Below are positions 50,186-60,627 of a stretch of 64,000 bases of DNA, in pieces. Source of the stretch: Ephydatia muelleri (Eukaryota; Porifera; Demospongiae; Spongillida; Spongillidae). The position numbers and the translations under genes are program-made. The first letter of the stretch is position 1. Every line of letters starts with the position of its first letter. The stretch lies in NCBI GenBank assembly GCA_013339895.1, contig JABACO010000047.1, forward strand, positions 186,001-250,000. Direction: 5' to 3'. Below the pieces are notes generated by a model. It was given only the letters and a program-made list of their open reading frames with translations, was not told where the DNA came from and ran no database searches.

Positions 50186-50306
50186 CGGCTACGGGCTACC
50201 AAGTATACGGAGAACCAGATTTATCTGAGCTGCTAGTTAATAAAACACACACGTGATTACATACACGTGATTGTTTTTGTGTAGAGTGTACATGTGAATT
50301 GCTACA
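50181..50306 (+). repeat. 3' LTR
   Basis: 126 bp, preceded by the purine tract at 50,170-50,180. Confidence 0.9.
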
Positions 50307-51344
50307 ATGTAGTAAAATAGCACACCTTTCCATAGTTTTGTGTCCTTTATACACAAGATGTATAAATTAAAACCACTAACATTACAGTACAAAGACACAC
50401 TGCAATAAACCTCTATCCAACCGAATTTTATCATATCAGATCCATAAGCTAAAAGAAACTTTTTGTAAGGTTGGAATGTGGCAACGAGTGAGCATTATCT
50501 CTGTTGTCTGAGCTTTCTAAGCATCGGCAGTTTTACTACATTGTTGGTATTCCATGTACCCTCACTGCAACTGTGAGATGAGGTATATTTCTAATCATAT
50601 TCACGTCACCTCAAACAAAAAATGGCTATTAGATTTTTGTACTAAATGATTTTGGTATTTGATTACTATTCATCTAATGAAATGCAAGTGCATCTTCTGT
50701 GACAATTACCTTTTTCTAACATGGTAGCTGATTCAAAGAATAGACCACAAGCATGTTCCTTTGCGTACACGTGCACTTACAGATAATAAATTATTTATTG
50801 ATGATATGAGCATAGTCAACCATAGCCATATATAGTCCAGTAGATACACAATTGAGTAACAATTCTTGTTGCCCTTTGTGATATGTTTTGGTTGGTTTTT
50901 GTGGATCGAATTAAAAAAAAAAATCTCTAGCATCTTATGATACTAAAATTAAAACAATTAAAACAATTAAATAATTTAGGCTATATCTATCATGCGGATA
51001 CCTTCTAAAGAGCACATATATCCACGAAAATTGGTGATACTCATGAGGCATTGGAGAGCTGCATTCATGTAGCATGTGTTTCCAAGATTATGAAGGCCTG
51101 ATATTACACTGCTTTAGGAAATATTCTTAGTAACTGTTTTTGGAATAATTATGCTTACCTTGCATTGCATTTTATAGGTGGCTGAGGTACAGTACTTGTC
51201 ACATCCACATCTATTAGGAAAAAAATTCCTCAGCTTACATATGCAGTTAATCTAGCAATTTATTTTACCGTCAGTACATATACTATTGTCCTTGTCCAGT
51301 TCTGCTTGGCTGCCTGTACATGTAGGCACCCCACTTTGTGTTGT

Positions 51345-52974
51345 GTGTTGGCTAACTAGGATTGGTAAGTGTACATGTAACATTGTAAGTATGCAATTTA
51401 GCAAACTGATTGGTCTGATCCCTCCAATGTAAAGAAATTATAACTTTTAGCATTAAATTAAAAATGAGTGTTTAAGGCCAGACATTTTCATATGTAAAAA
51501 ACATCAGCCTGCCTGTTGGAATTTCAAACATTTAAAAAAATAATCACATCCATGTTCAGTTCCCAATCACAAACAATGGTTTCTGGGTACATGGAGCACG
51601 CCACATAATTAGTAAAAGCAAAAAGCTAATGCTGTACTTCCATTATACATGTACATGTGACCATGCAGCTGGACATCCAGCAAGGAAGCTTGCCAATACA
51701 GACCATCCAAAATGAAGGAGGGAGGAACGGATTTCACTTAACAGCCCAGCGCCAACTTTTGATACAATGAGCTTCATCAACTACATGTGTACGTATCAGG
51801 TTTTCCCTATACAATGATGCGCATATCATGCTATGCTACTGCGGGTCAGATAGAAGGGCATTTCCGGGGCTTACAAACACCAGCAAACTGGAATCGACCT
51901 TTGTTAATATACTTTGGCATTGGATGTTGCTTCTCTAACATACAATGTCGTTGATTTGAACAACTAATTATGATTAATAGTATTCGCTATGTATTTAACT
52001 TCAAGAAATGAGTGACGCATTCTACAAAGCTACTAGAGGAGGCACACAGGCTGCTAAACACATGTACATGTGTACACATTTGACACATAGGTTAGTAGGT
52101 GGAGGGGGGGGGGGGCCAAGTACTGACATCACTGTACAAGCTGAAATCACAGGGGGGGCCAAGCCCCCTCCAGCCCCGCCCCCCCCCCCCCCCCCCCCTC
52201 TAGCTTCGCCACTGTGTGCAGCTAGAGTGATGTCCTAATTGAGCATGTGACCATCACCCATTTATTATAATAAAAAATTCAAATCATTGCACAGGTCACC
52301 TGTCACAAAAAAGTAAAAAATTTATCCTGACCCTCTTTCCAAATAGCAGTGGGTCTGGGTACAAGACTACATCTGTTTTAGTCTGTTTTTAGTTATATCT
52401 GTATACCCCATGGCAGCTCTATGACACTCATGCTTTATCAGTATCCAGTGCCCCATACTGTGACAAGATGACAGTTTCTTCAAGGCTTTGGGTTTATTAA
52501 CTCCAGAGGATGCCTTTTAGAATGCTGTTTTAACCACAATTATATTTCGTTTGTAGTCATAGGATTGTTATCTTAGCCTCAGAAGTGGACGTGAACCTCA
52601 TGTGAAAGGTGATCCCTTTTTGAATGGTTCTTGAGCAGTGGTCTTGGAACCAAGAATCTTGGGTGTGCAGTGTGTATTTTAGAATGCTGGGTGTGTAGTA
52701 TTTGTTTTTAAGTCATTTCTACATGCGTCTCAGTGTGCTATTAGGGTATAATGGCCACCTGTGAAGAACTGGAGACGAGTCCGTGAAAGGCTATTCATGC
52801 AGGTTCAATTGAGAGTATTCATCAAATGGACCTGAATCTTAGGAGTCTAGCCCATCCATAGAAGTTTAGTGTGTAAAATGACTTTGAACTTTTGTGTTAT
52901 TGTACAATATTATTAGGATGTGTACCTTGTCTGGTAATATTGGTTTGTCAATGAGTCCCAATCTAATGTCCTCT
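51345..52974. other. Non-coding part of unit C
   Basis: Counterpart of 1,968-3,599; includes the G/C-tract hAT-like remnant near 52,100-52,220. No gene seen. Confidence 0.5.
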
Positions 52975-53235
52975 TTCTTTCTCCTCTCTCTCCCTGTCAC
53001 TCTCCTCACTCACTCACTTACACACTCACTCGCTCACTCCCTCCATCCCTCCCTCCATCCCTCCCTCTATCCCTCCCTCCATCCCTCCCTCCCTCCATCC
53101 CTCCTACCCTCCCTTCCTCCCTCCCTCCCTCCCTTCCTTCCTCCCTCCCTCCCTCCCTCCCTCCTTTCCTTCCTCCCTCCCTCCCTCCCTCCTGCCCTCC
53201 CTCCCTCCCTCCCTCTCTCTCACTCTCTCATTCAC
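52975..53235 (+). repeat. CTCA/CCCT microsatellite, copy C
   Basis: Longest of the three copies, with more CCAT and CTTT interruptions. Confidence 0.9.
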
Positions 53236-55071
53236 TACACTGTACAATAATACCAACGCGCTGTGTTAATATGTTGAGCGAAGTGTTTTGTGCGGAAACA
53301 TAAAAGTCGTTACATGTAACTATGGTTCTCATGCACAAGTTAAAGTTCTAAAATAGAGGCTCTACATTTGCATATACACCATCATTTGAAATACACACTC
53401 ACCTGCTAGCATAAATTGCGCTGCGCGTGCTTTTTTTTTCTGCCCCTTTCCATTGGGTTTGATATTATGTCCGGTCATAGCTTTCCTCTTCTGCTGTTGC
53501 AATTGTGGTTTAGTTTCTATCACGTTCTTAAGACGCTTGTTTCCTTTCTTGCATGCTATTAGTATAACGGCAGTTTCGCTGCTTCACTGACTATTACTAA
53601 TCCGTGGATACAATTAGAATATTACGGTACCTAAGCTGCCTAAATAAGAATTGAAACACCTCCCACCTTATGCCATAGGAAATAATTAAATTCAACGCTT
53701 CTCATGGACGGGTTCTCTTGGGGCACATGTCAACATGTAAAAGCACTATATAAAAAGTTGCTACGCGCTGTAACACCACTTGCAACTTCTCGAGATCAAT
53801 CGGTCGGTTGAGGTTGCTTAAAGGTTGTGAAGACTGTGGTTGAAGCGGTTGTCATGTATAATAAGACCATGCTTAGCTGAGGTAGGCAAGCTCTATTCCA
53901 TTTTCGCGGATAAGTAGTATCAACTGCTATAAAACATATCTACATGTACACATGCATGCGCGCGTGTATGGGACAACAATATTAATGTATGAGGAGCTTT
54001 ATGGTTGTCAGAGTAACGTATGGTCTGAACCTTTCTGTTGTGTGCTGAAAGGTGTGTCTGCTATTGATGTGCACGAGGACGCTATGCCAAATATAATGGC
54101 TGCAACAGGTTGTGCTGGTCGCCACTTGAGGACATATACCGCAGAATGAAAAAAAAAACATATAATGCTTCATCATGCTTATTGGATCTAAGAATGAAGT
54201 GTGCATGCAGAACCTTTCCAGCCTTTGCCAATCATTGTTCTATAAGAAAAGCAAGGTCTGTCAAGAGCACATCTCAGCCATTAGTTTTCTCTGGGAGTTC
54301 ATTTATCTGAGTGGCTTCTATTGCACAACTTCACATGATCCACTTTCAGTGGTCTGGTGACCAGCTCTGGTATAAAGACTATTATCATTTGAAAGAATGG
54401 CTACTGAGATATAATTATTTCAATTAAGGAAAACACTAATTGGAGCAACCCACACTCTTTGAAGGACCCAAAACTAGTAGTTAAATTAACCACCATTTTA
54501 GACTGATAATTAGTACCATAGCGGCACCTATTCAGCACACAACAGAAAAGTCCAGACCCTAATTGTCCTATACAATACCATTCACTGGGTGGGCTTCCAA
54601 TTTGTCTGAGAGTTACAGCAGATCACCTCATCAAAACACATTAATCCTGATGGACTTACTCCAAGGTTTTTTTAAATGGATACTCTGTATGGGCCCTATG
54701 GATGGAAGGTCGGCGAAGGGATCGATATGCTAAATGTACACACACGCAATCCCCCACCGTACGTCCCACATACATGTAACCCCCAAATCCCATAAGTCCC
54801 TCTCATACCACACTGAAACTCATCTGATACTCTGAAAGACATGCCTAATTAATCTTACGCGTAAAGGTTCATGGTTCATTAGTTGAACTGACTATAATCC
54901 ATGATTACCCGTATCTCATGCATATTAACTAGGCACCATGCAGGCATGAAGCAGTTGAAGCATTGTACTTCATTAACATTATAATTTCTCAATAACAAAA
55001 TGTTGACAATACCTACATGTACATACATGCATGTACGCGGATACAATGTACATACGTTCCATGACACTATT
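53236..55071. other. Gene-free conserved stretch of unit C
   Basis: Counterpart of 3,816-5,666; no gene recognised. Confidence 0.5.
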
Positions 55072-55389
55072 TTACATGACTATGCAGGAGGACGTAGATT
55101 GGGTTTTCATTCGAACAACAGCATGAATCGTTGATTTTCCACGGATCTTGTAGAACTCTAGCGTCGCGGCCTGTTTATTATCAATCAGTTCTTCTAACTG
55201 TTTTCCTGCAAATAACAAGCGTAAAGAGTCGACCGTAAGCTCGGAGCGTATTGTGGCGATCTTAGTCTTCAGCTGCTTGATAGTAGTTTTGTTAAATTCA
55301 GTTTCATTGGTTGCCACGGGAACAACAGTGAATGATGCCTCTATGCCTTGTACAAGTACACTAAATTCGATTGGGTCGTGGTCGCCCAT
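55072..55389 (-). CDS. Short ubiquitin-like protein with C-terminal CaaX motif (copy C)
   Basis: 105 residues, starting at ATG 55,389. The protein is identical to copy A (5,667-5,984) although the surrounding DNA differs at scattered positions. The ubiquitin fold spans about residues 35-95, with no terminal diglycine, and the tail is SSCIVM. By analogy with prenylated UBL3/MUB proteins, the product may sit on membranes rather than being conjugated to targets; that is inference. It lies about 2 kb downstream of the Ubl-RBR gene on the same strand, with separate transcription likely. Confidence 0.78.
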   Translation of the reverse strand: MGDHDPIEFSVLVQGIEASFTVVPVATNETEFNKTTIKQLKTKIATIRSELTVDSLRLLFAGKQLEELIDNKQAATLEFYKIRGKSTIHAVVRMKTQSTSSCIVM

Positions 55390-57344
55390 CACTGTTTATG
55401 AATCCATCAAAGTGATGTGAAATGCATACGTAATTCATTTTATTGCACAATGTAGTTATTGCCTGAATAATGTCAGCTGCCTCCTTTGGCGACTGAATGC
55501 ACGTACCAGTGCAGTTATATTTTTATGCATACGTACAGTGTTGTAGACATGTAATATGCATGCCGGTGTCAGCGGCAAGTGGGTCCATTTATCCTAGGAC
55601 ATTGACACTTTAAGCAGAATGGGCGTGCACCCCCGTGTAACTTCCACATGCAAATCATGATAGCCACAATCTAAACTTGATTACTAATTTACTTGTTTAC
55701 ATGTCAGTACTTCCTTTCACATTAATATAACTACTTTTAATATATAGAACCATGCCTACAGCGCAGAGGAGTCACCAGCTAATTAACTCTCTTATGCAAG
55801 GTGGATCAGCAGTCCCCCACACAAACAGGCCATGATGCCAGTGACCTAGACCTGCAGAGTATAGAACCAAGCACTCTAGCACAATTTCAGGGGAGCTGAA
55901 CATGCTCCACATTCCCAAACGGCGGAACCCAGTGACCTATTAGCCCCACCTTGCAAATGGACTTCCACAGTGCCCACACTATTCATGTAACAATGTGAAC
56001 ATATTATACATTATTGGTCATTCAACTTAGAGCCTCATCAAACTGCATGCGTATCAAAGCTGGACACATTATAAAACGTGCAATTGGAAGCTATACAGAA
56101 CTGCATGGCCATTGAACAGGAGAGCATATGACCTCGTGAACCTAGAACCATGCATTTATTTGAAAACAGGCTATTGAACAGGTGAGTATTAGTTCATGTG
56201 AACTTAGGTCAATACAATTCATTTGTACAAACCAGGTCATTGAACAGTTGTTCATGTGCATGAAATTAGGTCAATAAAATTCATTTGTACAAAACAGGCC
56301 ATTGAACAGTTTTAATGGGGTTCTCCGTCAATCCTTACAGTGTGTTCATTCCAAAGTCATTGGTTCCATTCGATGTGCTTTGGATTCTGAAGAGACATTG
56401 GTTGTAAGATTCCTTGCCATGACACAGCAAAATAATTGGCCTAATTTGCAATCGTTCATAATACCAATTACTGTACTAAACTGCATGTGAGACTTATTAT
56501 TATACTTTGACTATTACATTGTAACTAGGCACTTAGATAACCACAGTCCAGGCATGAAACACTAGTATGTCAGCAACCACATAAAACATATGCATAATTC
56601 TACACGGACCAGCTAATTTTACTTGATATATAGATGGTGGGCCCACACCACCTCAGGGGGAAAAAAAGAACACGGTGAGGAAAAATGTATGCAAAGACTG
56701 CTCTGGTCAAACAAAATATCTCTCTTATTTAAAATTGTGGTGCTTCCTGACCTTTTTCTACTTGCCTGCCAATTCTAGAACCCTGCTTGAGTATAGCCAT
56801 ATGGTTAGGTAGTATACGAGATTGTACCATGTCTTGTAGACATGAGAGCTAGTCACGGCTGCACAAACTCTTTCTCATAGGCCTGCTGGTGGTTTGATAT
56901 CTGATAAACCACAGCAGGCCTAGTAGAAGAGTTTCTGCAACCATTACCGATAATACAGCTCTCATGTCTGAAAGCAATCTGTTATACTACCTGACTATAT
57001 ATGGCCATTATGTGCATGCATATTGAACACTGACAGGCCTCCACTGCTCCTATATCATCACATATCAACCAGCTTGTCACAAGTGACCTCCCACTAACAT
57101 TGCATTATCATACCAGCTAGCATATCCCAATCACAGCTACATGTGTATATATACCTGAAGAATCAAATTGCATCTGTATTAGAAGTGATGAATTCGTTCC
57201 TGCTTATACATGTACGTGTACATATGTATTATTTTGTATAGTGAGATTGATAAAATTATTGCATGGCAGTGGCAAAGAGTGTACATGCATGAGTATAAAT
57301 TGGCCGGACACAATAACATATATACACTTACAGGTGACGAAATA
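55390..57344. other. Intergenic stretch of unit C
   Basis: Counterpart of 5,985-8,237 with a ~340-bp deletion at about 55,868. Tandem GGCCATTGAACAG units lie at 56,105-56,310 and the CCTGCTGGTGGTTT hairpin at 56,878-56,922. No gene seen. Confidence 0.5.
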
Positions 57345-58505
57345 TTAATTGATTATGCAAGAGGACTTCGGTGGTGCTTTGGATGTAGAAGACCGTGGCC
57401 AAGTTGGAATAACAGTTTGTTTTGCAGCGACAGGTTTCTTGCACACATGATTGTATGAACCAGTTTGAAGGCAGTCTTCTTTTAGAAGAAGACAAAGGAA
57501 GCAAAATTCTTTCTTACATCGTGTGCACATAATCATTTTGCACCCTATTCCGTTGTGCTCCGCAATCTTACCACAGGTAGGACACGCTCGCCTGTTGGGA
57601 ACTGACTTTCCGTTAAGCGTCATGTCAGGAGCGTCGCGTATAGATGGCATATCAGGATGCTCGCATTCGGCCCTGCCGCATTTCACAGAGGAAGTGGTTG
57701 GGCCAGACCATTCGTGCAAACACTGCCAACAGAAGTCGTAGTTGGAGCCTTTCTTCTTGCTGCATATGGTACAGCGGACTCGCAGATTATGGAGGTCATC
57801 CCGCTCCGCAAACGACCGACACCCGGGACATTCCTTCATGTCGCAATACTGCTGCGCTGCTCGCTCTGCGATCTTACTTTCGAACCAACGGCACTCGTCC
57901 TCGTTAAGTAGCGCTACCTGGCGTACTTCTACGTATTCCCACACCGTCTTACACTGCTTGTTTGTCGTGGCGTCAACAATCGCTGGACAGAACATTTCAA
58001 AATGATTTTGGTCGACTATGCTGCGGCAGTACACTGTGAGAGAGTTGGGATCTACGGCGTGTCCGCAAGACATTTCCACTCGTGGAGGCGCTTCAGGGTC
58101 GGGAAAGGGATCGATACAGTCTGGCTTCAACGTAGTAAACTTCAGAGAAATGTCGCTTAGGCTGTGCACCTTATCGTTAGGAGACGCAGGTCTTGAAATT
58201 TTGTCACGAGTGGTCCCTCCGCGCATTCGAAGAACAGCATGAATCGTTGATTTTCCACGGATGTTGTAGGACTCTAGCGTGCATGCTTGTTTGTTATCAT
58301 CTAGTTCTTCCAACTGCTTTCCTGCAAATAACAAGCGTAAAGAGTCGACCGTAAGCTCGGGACGCAATGCGACGATCTTAGTCTTTAGCTCCTTGATGGT
58401 AGTTTTTTGAAATTCTGTTTCGTTGGTTGCCACGGGTACAACAGTGAATGATGCCTCTATGCCTTGTAAAAATACACTAAATTGGTTGGGATTGGGGTCG
58501 CCCAT
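57345..58505 (-). CDS. Ubl-RBR ubiquitin-ligase-like protein with CaaX-type tail (intact copy C)
   Basis: Single exon, 386 residues from ATG 58,505 (MGDPNPNQFSV). Residues about 35-98 are a ubiquitin-like domain (LRLLFAGKQLEELDD, STIHAVLRMRGG) that keeps ubiquitin's terminal RGG, followed directly by TTRDKI. About 140-200 is a reduced first RING (EMSCGHAVDPN, FCPAIVD). About 205-275 is the IBR (YCDMKECPGC, CTICSKKKGSNYDFCWQC). About 308-345 is RING2 (RACPTCGKIAEHNGIGC, CTRCKKEFCFLC), in which the Cys of NGIGC aligns with the catalytic cysteine of RBR ligases. The order resembles Parkin (Ubl then RBR). The C-terminus is KSSCIIN, a CaaX-like end (CIIS in copy A). It likely transfers ubiquitin or a similar modifier, perhaps at membranes. 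The usual HM after the catalytic Cys is replaced by KM, so activity is unproven. Confidence 0.85.
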   Translation of the reverse strand: MGDPNPNQFSVFLQGIEASFTVVPVATNETEFQKTTIKELKTKIVALRPELTVDSLRLLFAGKQLEELDDNKQACTLESYNIRGKSTIHAVLRMRGGTTRDKISRPASPNDKVHSLSDISLKFTTLKPDCIDPFPDPEAPPRVEMSCGHAVDPNSLTVYCRSIVDQNHFEMFCPAIVDATTNKQCKTVWEYVEVRQVALLNEDECRWFESKIAERAAQQYCDMKECPGCRSFAERDDLHNLRVRCTICSKKKGSNYDFCWQCLHEWSGPTTSSVKCGRAECEHPDMPSIRDAPDMTLNGKSVPNRRACPTCGKIAEHNGIGCKMIMCTRCKKEFCFLCLLLKEDCLQTGSYNHVCKKPVAAKQTVIPTWPRSSTSKAPPKSSCIIN

Positions 58506-58595
58506 CACTACACATGTATGCCAGCTCAGTCTTAAGTGAGGTGCGATGCTGAATTATATATATACGATTATAAATAATTATTATTATAAACATAT

Positions 58596-59394
58596 GGGAC
58601 AGTGCCCGCGAAAAGGGACCTAGTGTATTTATATAAAACGATATAAAATTTTGTTCATATAAAACTGATATAACTTCCGAACGGTACACGCCATTGACTT
58701 CCTATTTTCAACACTTCATACTACACCATTTCTCTACGGTAAAATACTTTTTGGGGTCTTGCACTTGCTCCGTGCCTGTATTGCAACGTCCGATACCCCA
58801 CAAGGTATGAACCCGTCATAACTTTCGGCAGGAGTAATCAAATCGCTTCAAATTCGGTATGTAGATAGAGAGGTCCTATACCTATCTATTTGTTCTGTTC
58901 GTTAATTTTTATGCAATCCGTTACGGAGATACAGTTGAACAAACTACGTGCACATTTTCGATTTGGGCAAATTGCGCTCCGCTCAATGTATGGGGAGGCG
59001 GGGATTATTACATTGGCGCGAATCAAGCGGGAAAACGTGCACGTAGTTTATTCAACTGTATCTCCGTAACAGATGGCATAAAAATTAACGAACAGAACAA
59101 ATCGATAGGTATAGGACCTCTCTATCTACATACCGAATTTGAAGCGATTTGATTACTCCTGCCGAAAGTTATGACGGGTTCATACCTTGTGGGGTATCGG
59201 ACGTTGCAATACAGGCACGGAGCAAGTGCAAGACCCCAAAAAGTATTTTACCGTAGAGAAATGGTGTAGTATGAAGTGTTGAAAATAGGAAGTCAATGGC
59301 GTGTACCGTTCGGAAGTTATATCAGTTTTATATGAACAAAATTTTATATCGTTTTATATAAATACACTAGGTCCCTTTTCGCGGGCACTGTCCC
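58596..59394. mobile_element. Fold-back element, GGGACAGT family, subfamily 2 (799 bp)
   Basis: Long palindrome starting GGGACAGTGCCCGCG, flanked by ATAT on both sides (58,592-58,595 and 59,395-59,398). Nearly identical to 39,008-39,820. Absent from A and B at this position. Confidence 0.88.
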
Positions 59395-59402
59395 ATATAT
59401 TT

Positions 59403-59915
59403 GGGACAGTTTCCGCGAAAATTGCCCCACGGTTAAAATGTTATAAAAATGCTTGAGTGCACTAAGAACACAGAGCCACCGAACCTATTCAGTACACAAC
59501 AGTAAGGTTCAGAAGCTATTAGCTACATTAAGTCATTGTCCCGTATACGACAAGATTTGCCTAGCAGCGTTTCATCATATAAAATAAGCATTATACTGTA
59601 AACTAACGGATAGCACTCATCTGTACTGCAGCCAGAACCATACTGCAGGCTTAGTTATGATGGCCACCTAGATACTTATGGGAACAGGGGATAGTATAAA
59701 TCTGTACTTAATTTACTTGCTATGAATCGCTATAACTTCCCAACGGATAACGCTATCGACTTCCTATTTTCAACACTTCATAGTGAAATGGTGTAGTATT
59801 AAGTGTTGAAAATAGGAAGTCGATAGCGTTATCCGTTGGGAAGTTATAGCGATTCACAACGCGATGCATTTTTATAACATTTTAACCGTGGGGCAAATTT
59901 AGCGGAAACTGTCCC
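59403..59915. mobile_element. Fold-back element, subfamily 1, carrying an inverted piece of neighbouring DNA
   Basis: Ends and ATTT duplications (59,399-59,402 and 59,916-59,919) match the element at 28,299-28,547. Bases about 59,454-59,722 inside it are not element sequence. They are an inverted copy of flanking unit DNA (about 60,005-60,258), replacing roughly 10 bp of the arm. Confidence 0.8.
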
Positions 59916-60627
59916 ATTTATTATAGTAGCCCATATGGAGCAATTATAAGAGTTGAACAACAGCTTTGTGATATGGGGATGCAAGATGAGCAAATAGTGT
60001 ATAGCAAGTAAAATAAGTACAGATTTATACTATCACCTGCTCACATAAGTATCTAGGTGGCCATCATAACTAAGCCTGCAGTATGGTTCTGGCTGCAGTA
60101 CAGATGAGTGCTATCTGTTAGTTTACAATATAATGCTACTGCTAGGCAAATCTTGTCGTATACGGGACAATGACTTAATGTAGCTAATAGCGTCTGAACC
60201 TTACTGTTGTGTACTGAATAGGTTCGGTGGCTCTGTGTTCTTAGTGCACTCAAGCAAATGTACATAGACACAAGTGCAATGACGCGCCGAGCGCCGTTTT
60301 CGTGGAATACTTCAATATTAAACACAAATTGTATGCAGCAGGTTTGGCCATGATGTCATGATTGGTATTGTATATGTAATTTAATCTCAACGGCTGACCA
60401 TGATACATACACAGCCAAATCCTAACAAACAGAAATGTTTGCCAGTCATAACCGTTACAAGTATATGTCATCTTTGGAACATACTGTTTGTGGTCGCAAA
60501 ATATGCTACAGGTTAGATAAGTATTGCGTACCAGAAAGTGAGTGAAATTTGTGACAAATTATACACAATCAGGGAAAAATCTTTTTTATTTTATGGAAGC
60601 TATGAAAAATTATGTACTTATCATAGA

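Larger units (their letters stand above)
46258..50306 (+). mobile_element. Ty3/gypsy LTR retrotransposon (CsRn1-like), full-length but disrupted
   Basis: A 4,049-bp element with two 126-bp LTRs (TGTAGCGGC … GCTACA) that differ at one visible base, suggesting recent insertion. The primer-binding site TGGTGACCC follows the 5' LTR and a purine tract (GAGGGGAGTGG) precedes the 3' LTR. Flanks ATGG and ATGT give only an imperfect 4-bp duplication. The order gag, protease, reverse transcriptase, RNase H, integrase defines Ty3/gypsy. A Cys-His-Cys-Cys gag motif and a tRNA-Trp-type primer site are known hallmarks of the CsRn1 clade. It splits the USP gene. Confidence 0.9.
43863..51338 (-). pseudogene. 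Ubiquitin-specific protease gene interrupted by a gypsy element
   Basis: Minus-strand USP catalytic core. From unit C: 51,269-51,338 (truncated exon), 51,159-51,228 and 51,002-51,111 (Cys box GLHNLGNTCYMNAALQCL). After the gypsy insertion: 45,782-45,876 (VEVFKRMRDSGLPAV), 45,598-45,726 (FSGYAPKDSHEFVTFLL), 45,419-45,547 (AWNEHLEQGDS, HGQLKSTLTC), about 45,165-45,369 (FDAFMSLPLSIP), 45,008-45,118 (IPPRTLIVYLKRF), 44,545-44,639 and 43,863-45 (VINHNGSLHGGH then YTAISRYNDDWYLFND). Cys, His and Asn/Asp positions and both CxxC pairs of the zinc ribbon are present. Most phases agree; the junction before 45,118 does not, and exons linking the Cys box to 45,876 are unresolved. The last USP exon is missing beyond 43,863. 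The 5' end is lost by the unit C deletion. Confidence 0.75.
50489..60627 (+). repeat. Segmental duplication unit C
   Basis: Matches unit A from base 1 with an offset of 50,488 until 51,338, skips 850-1,964 of A, and resumes at 1,965. It also lacks about 340 bp matching 6,437-6,777. Its right end matches unit B to 60,627. This is the only unit with an intact Ubl-RBR gene. Confidence 0.93.
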
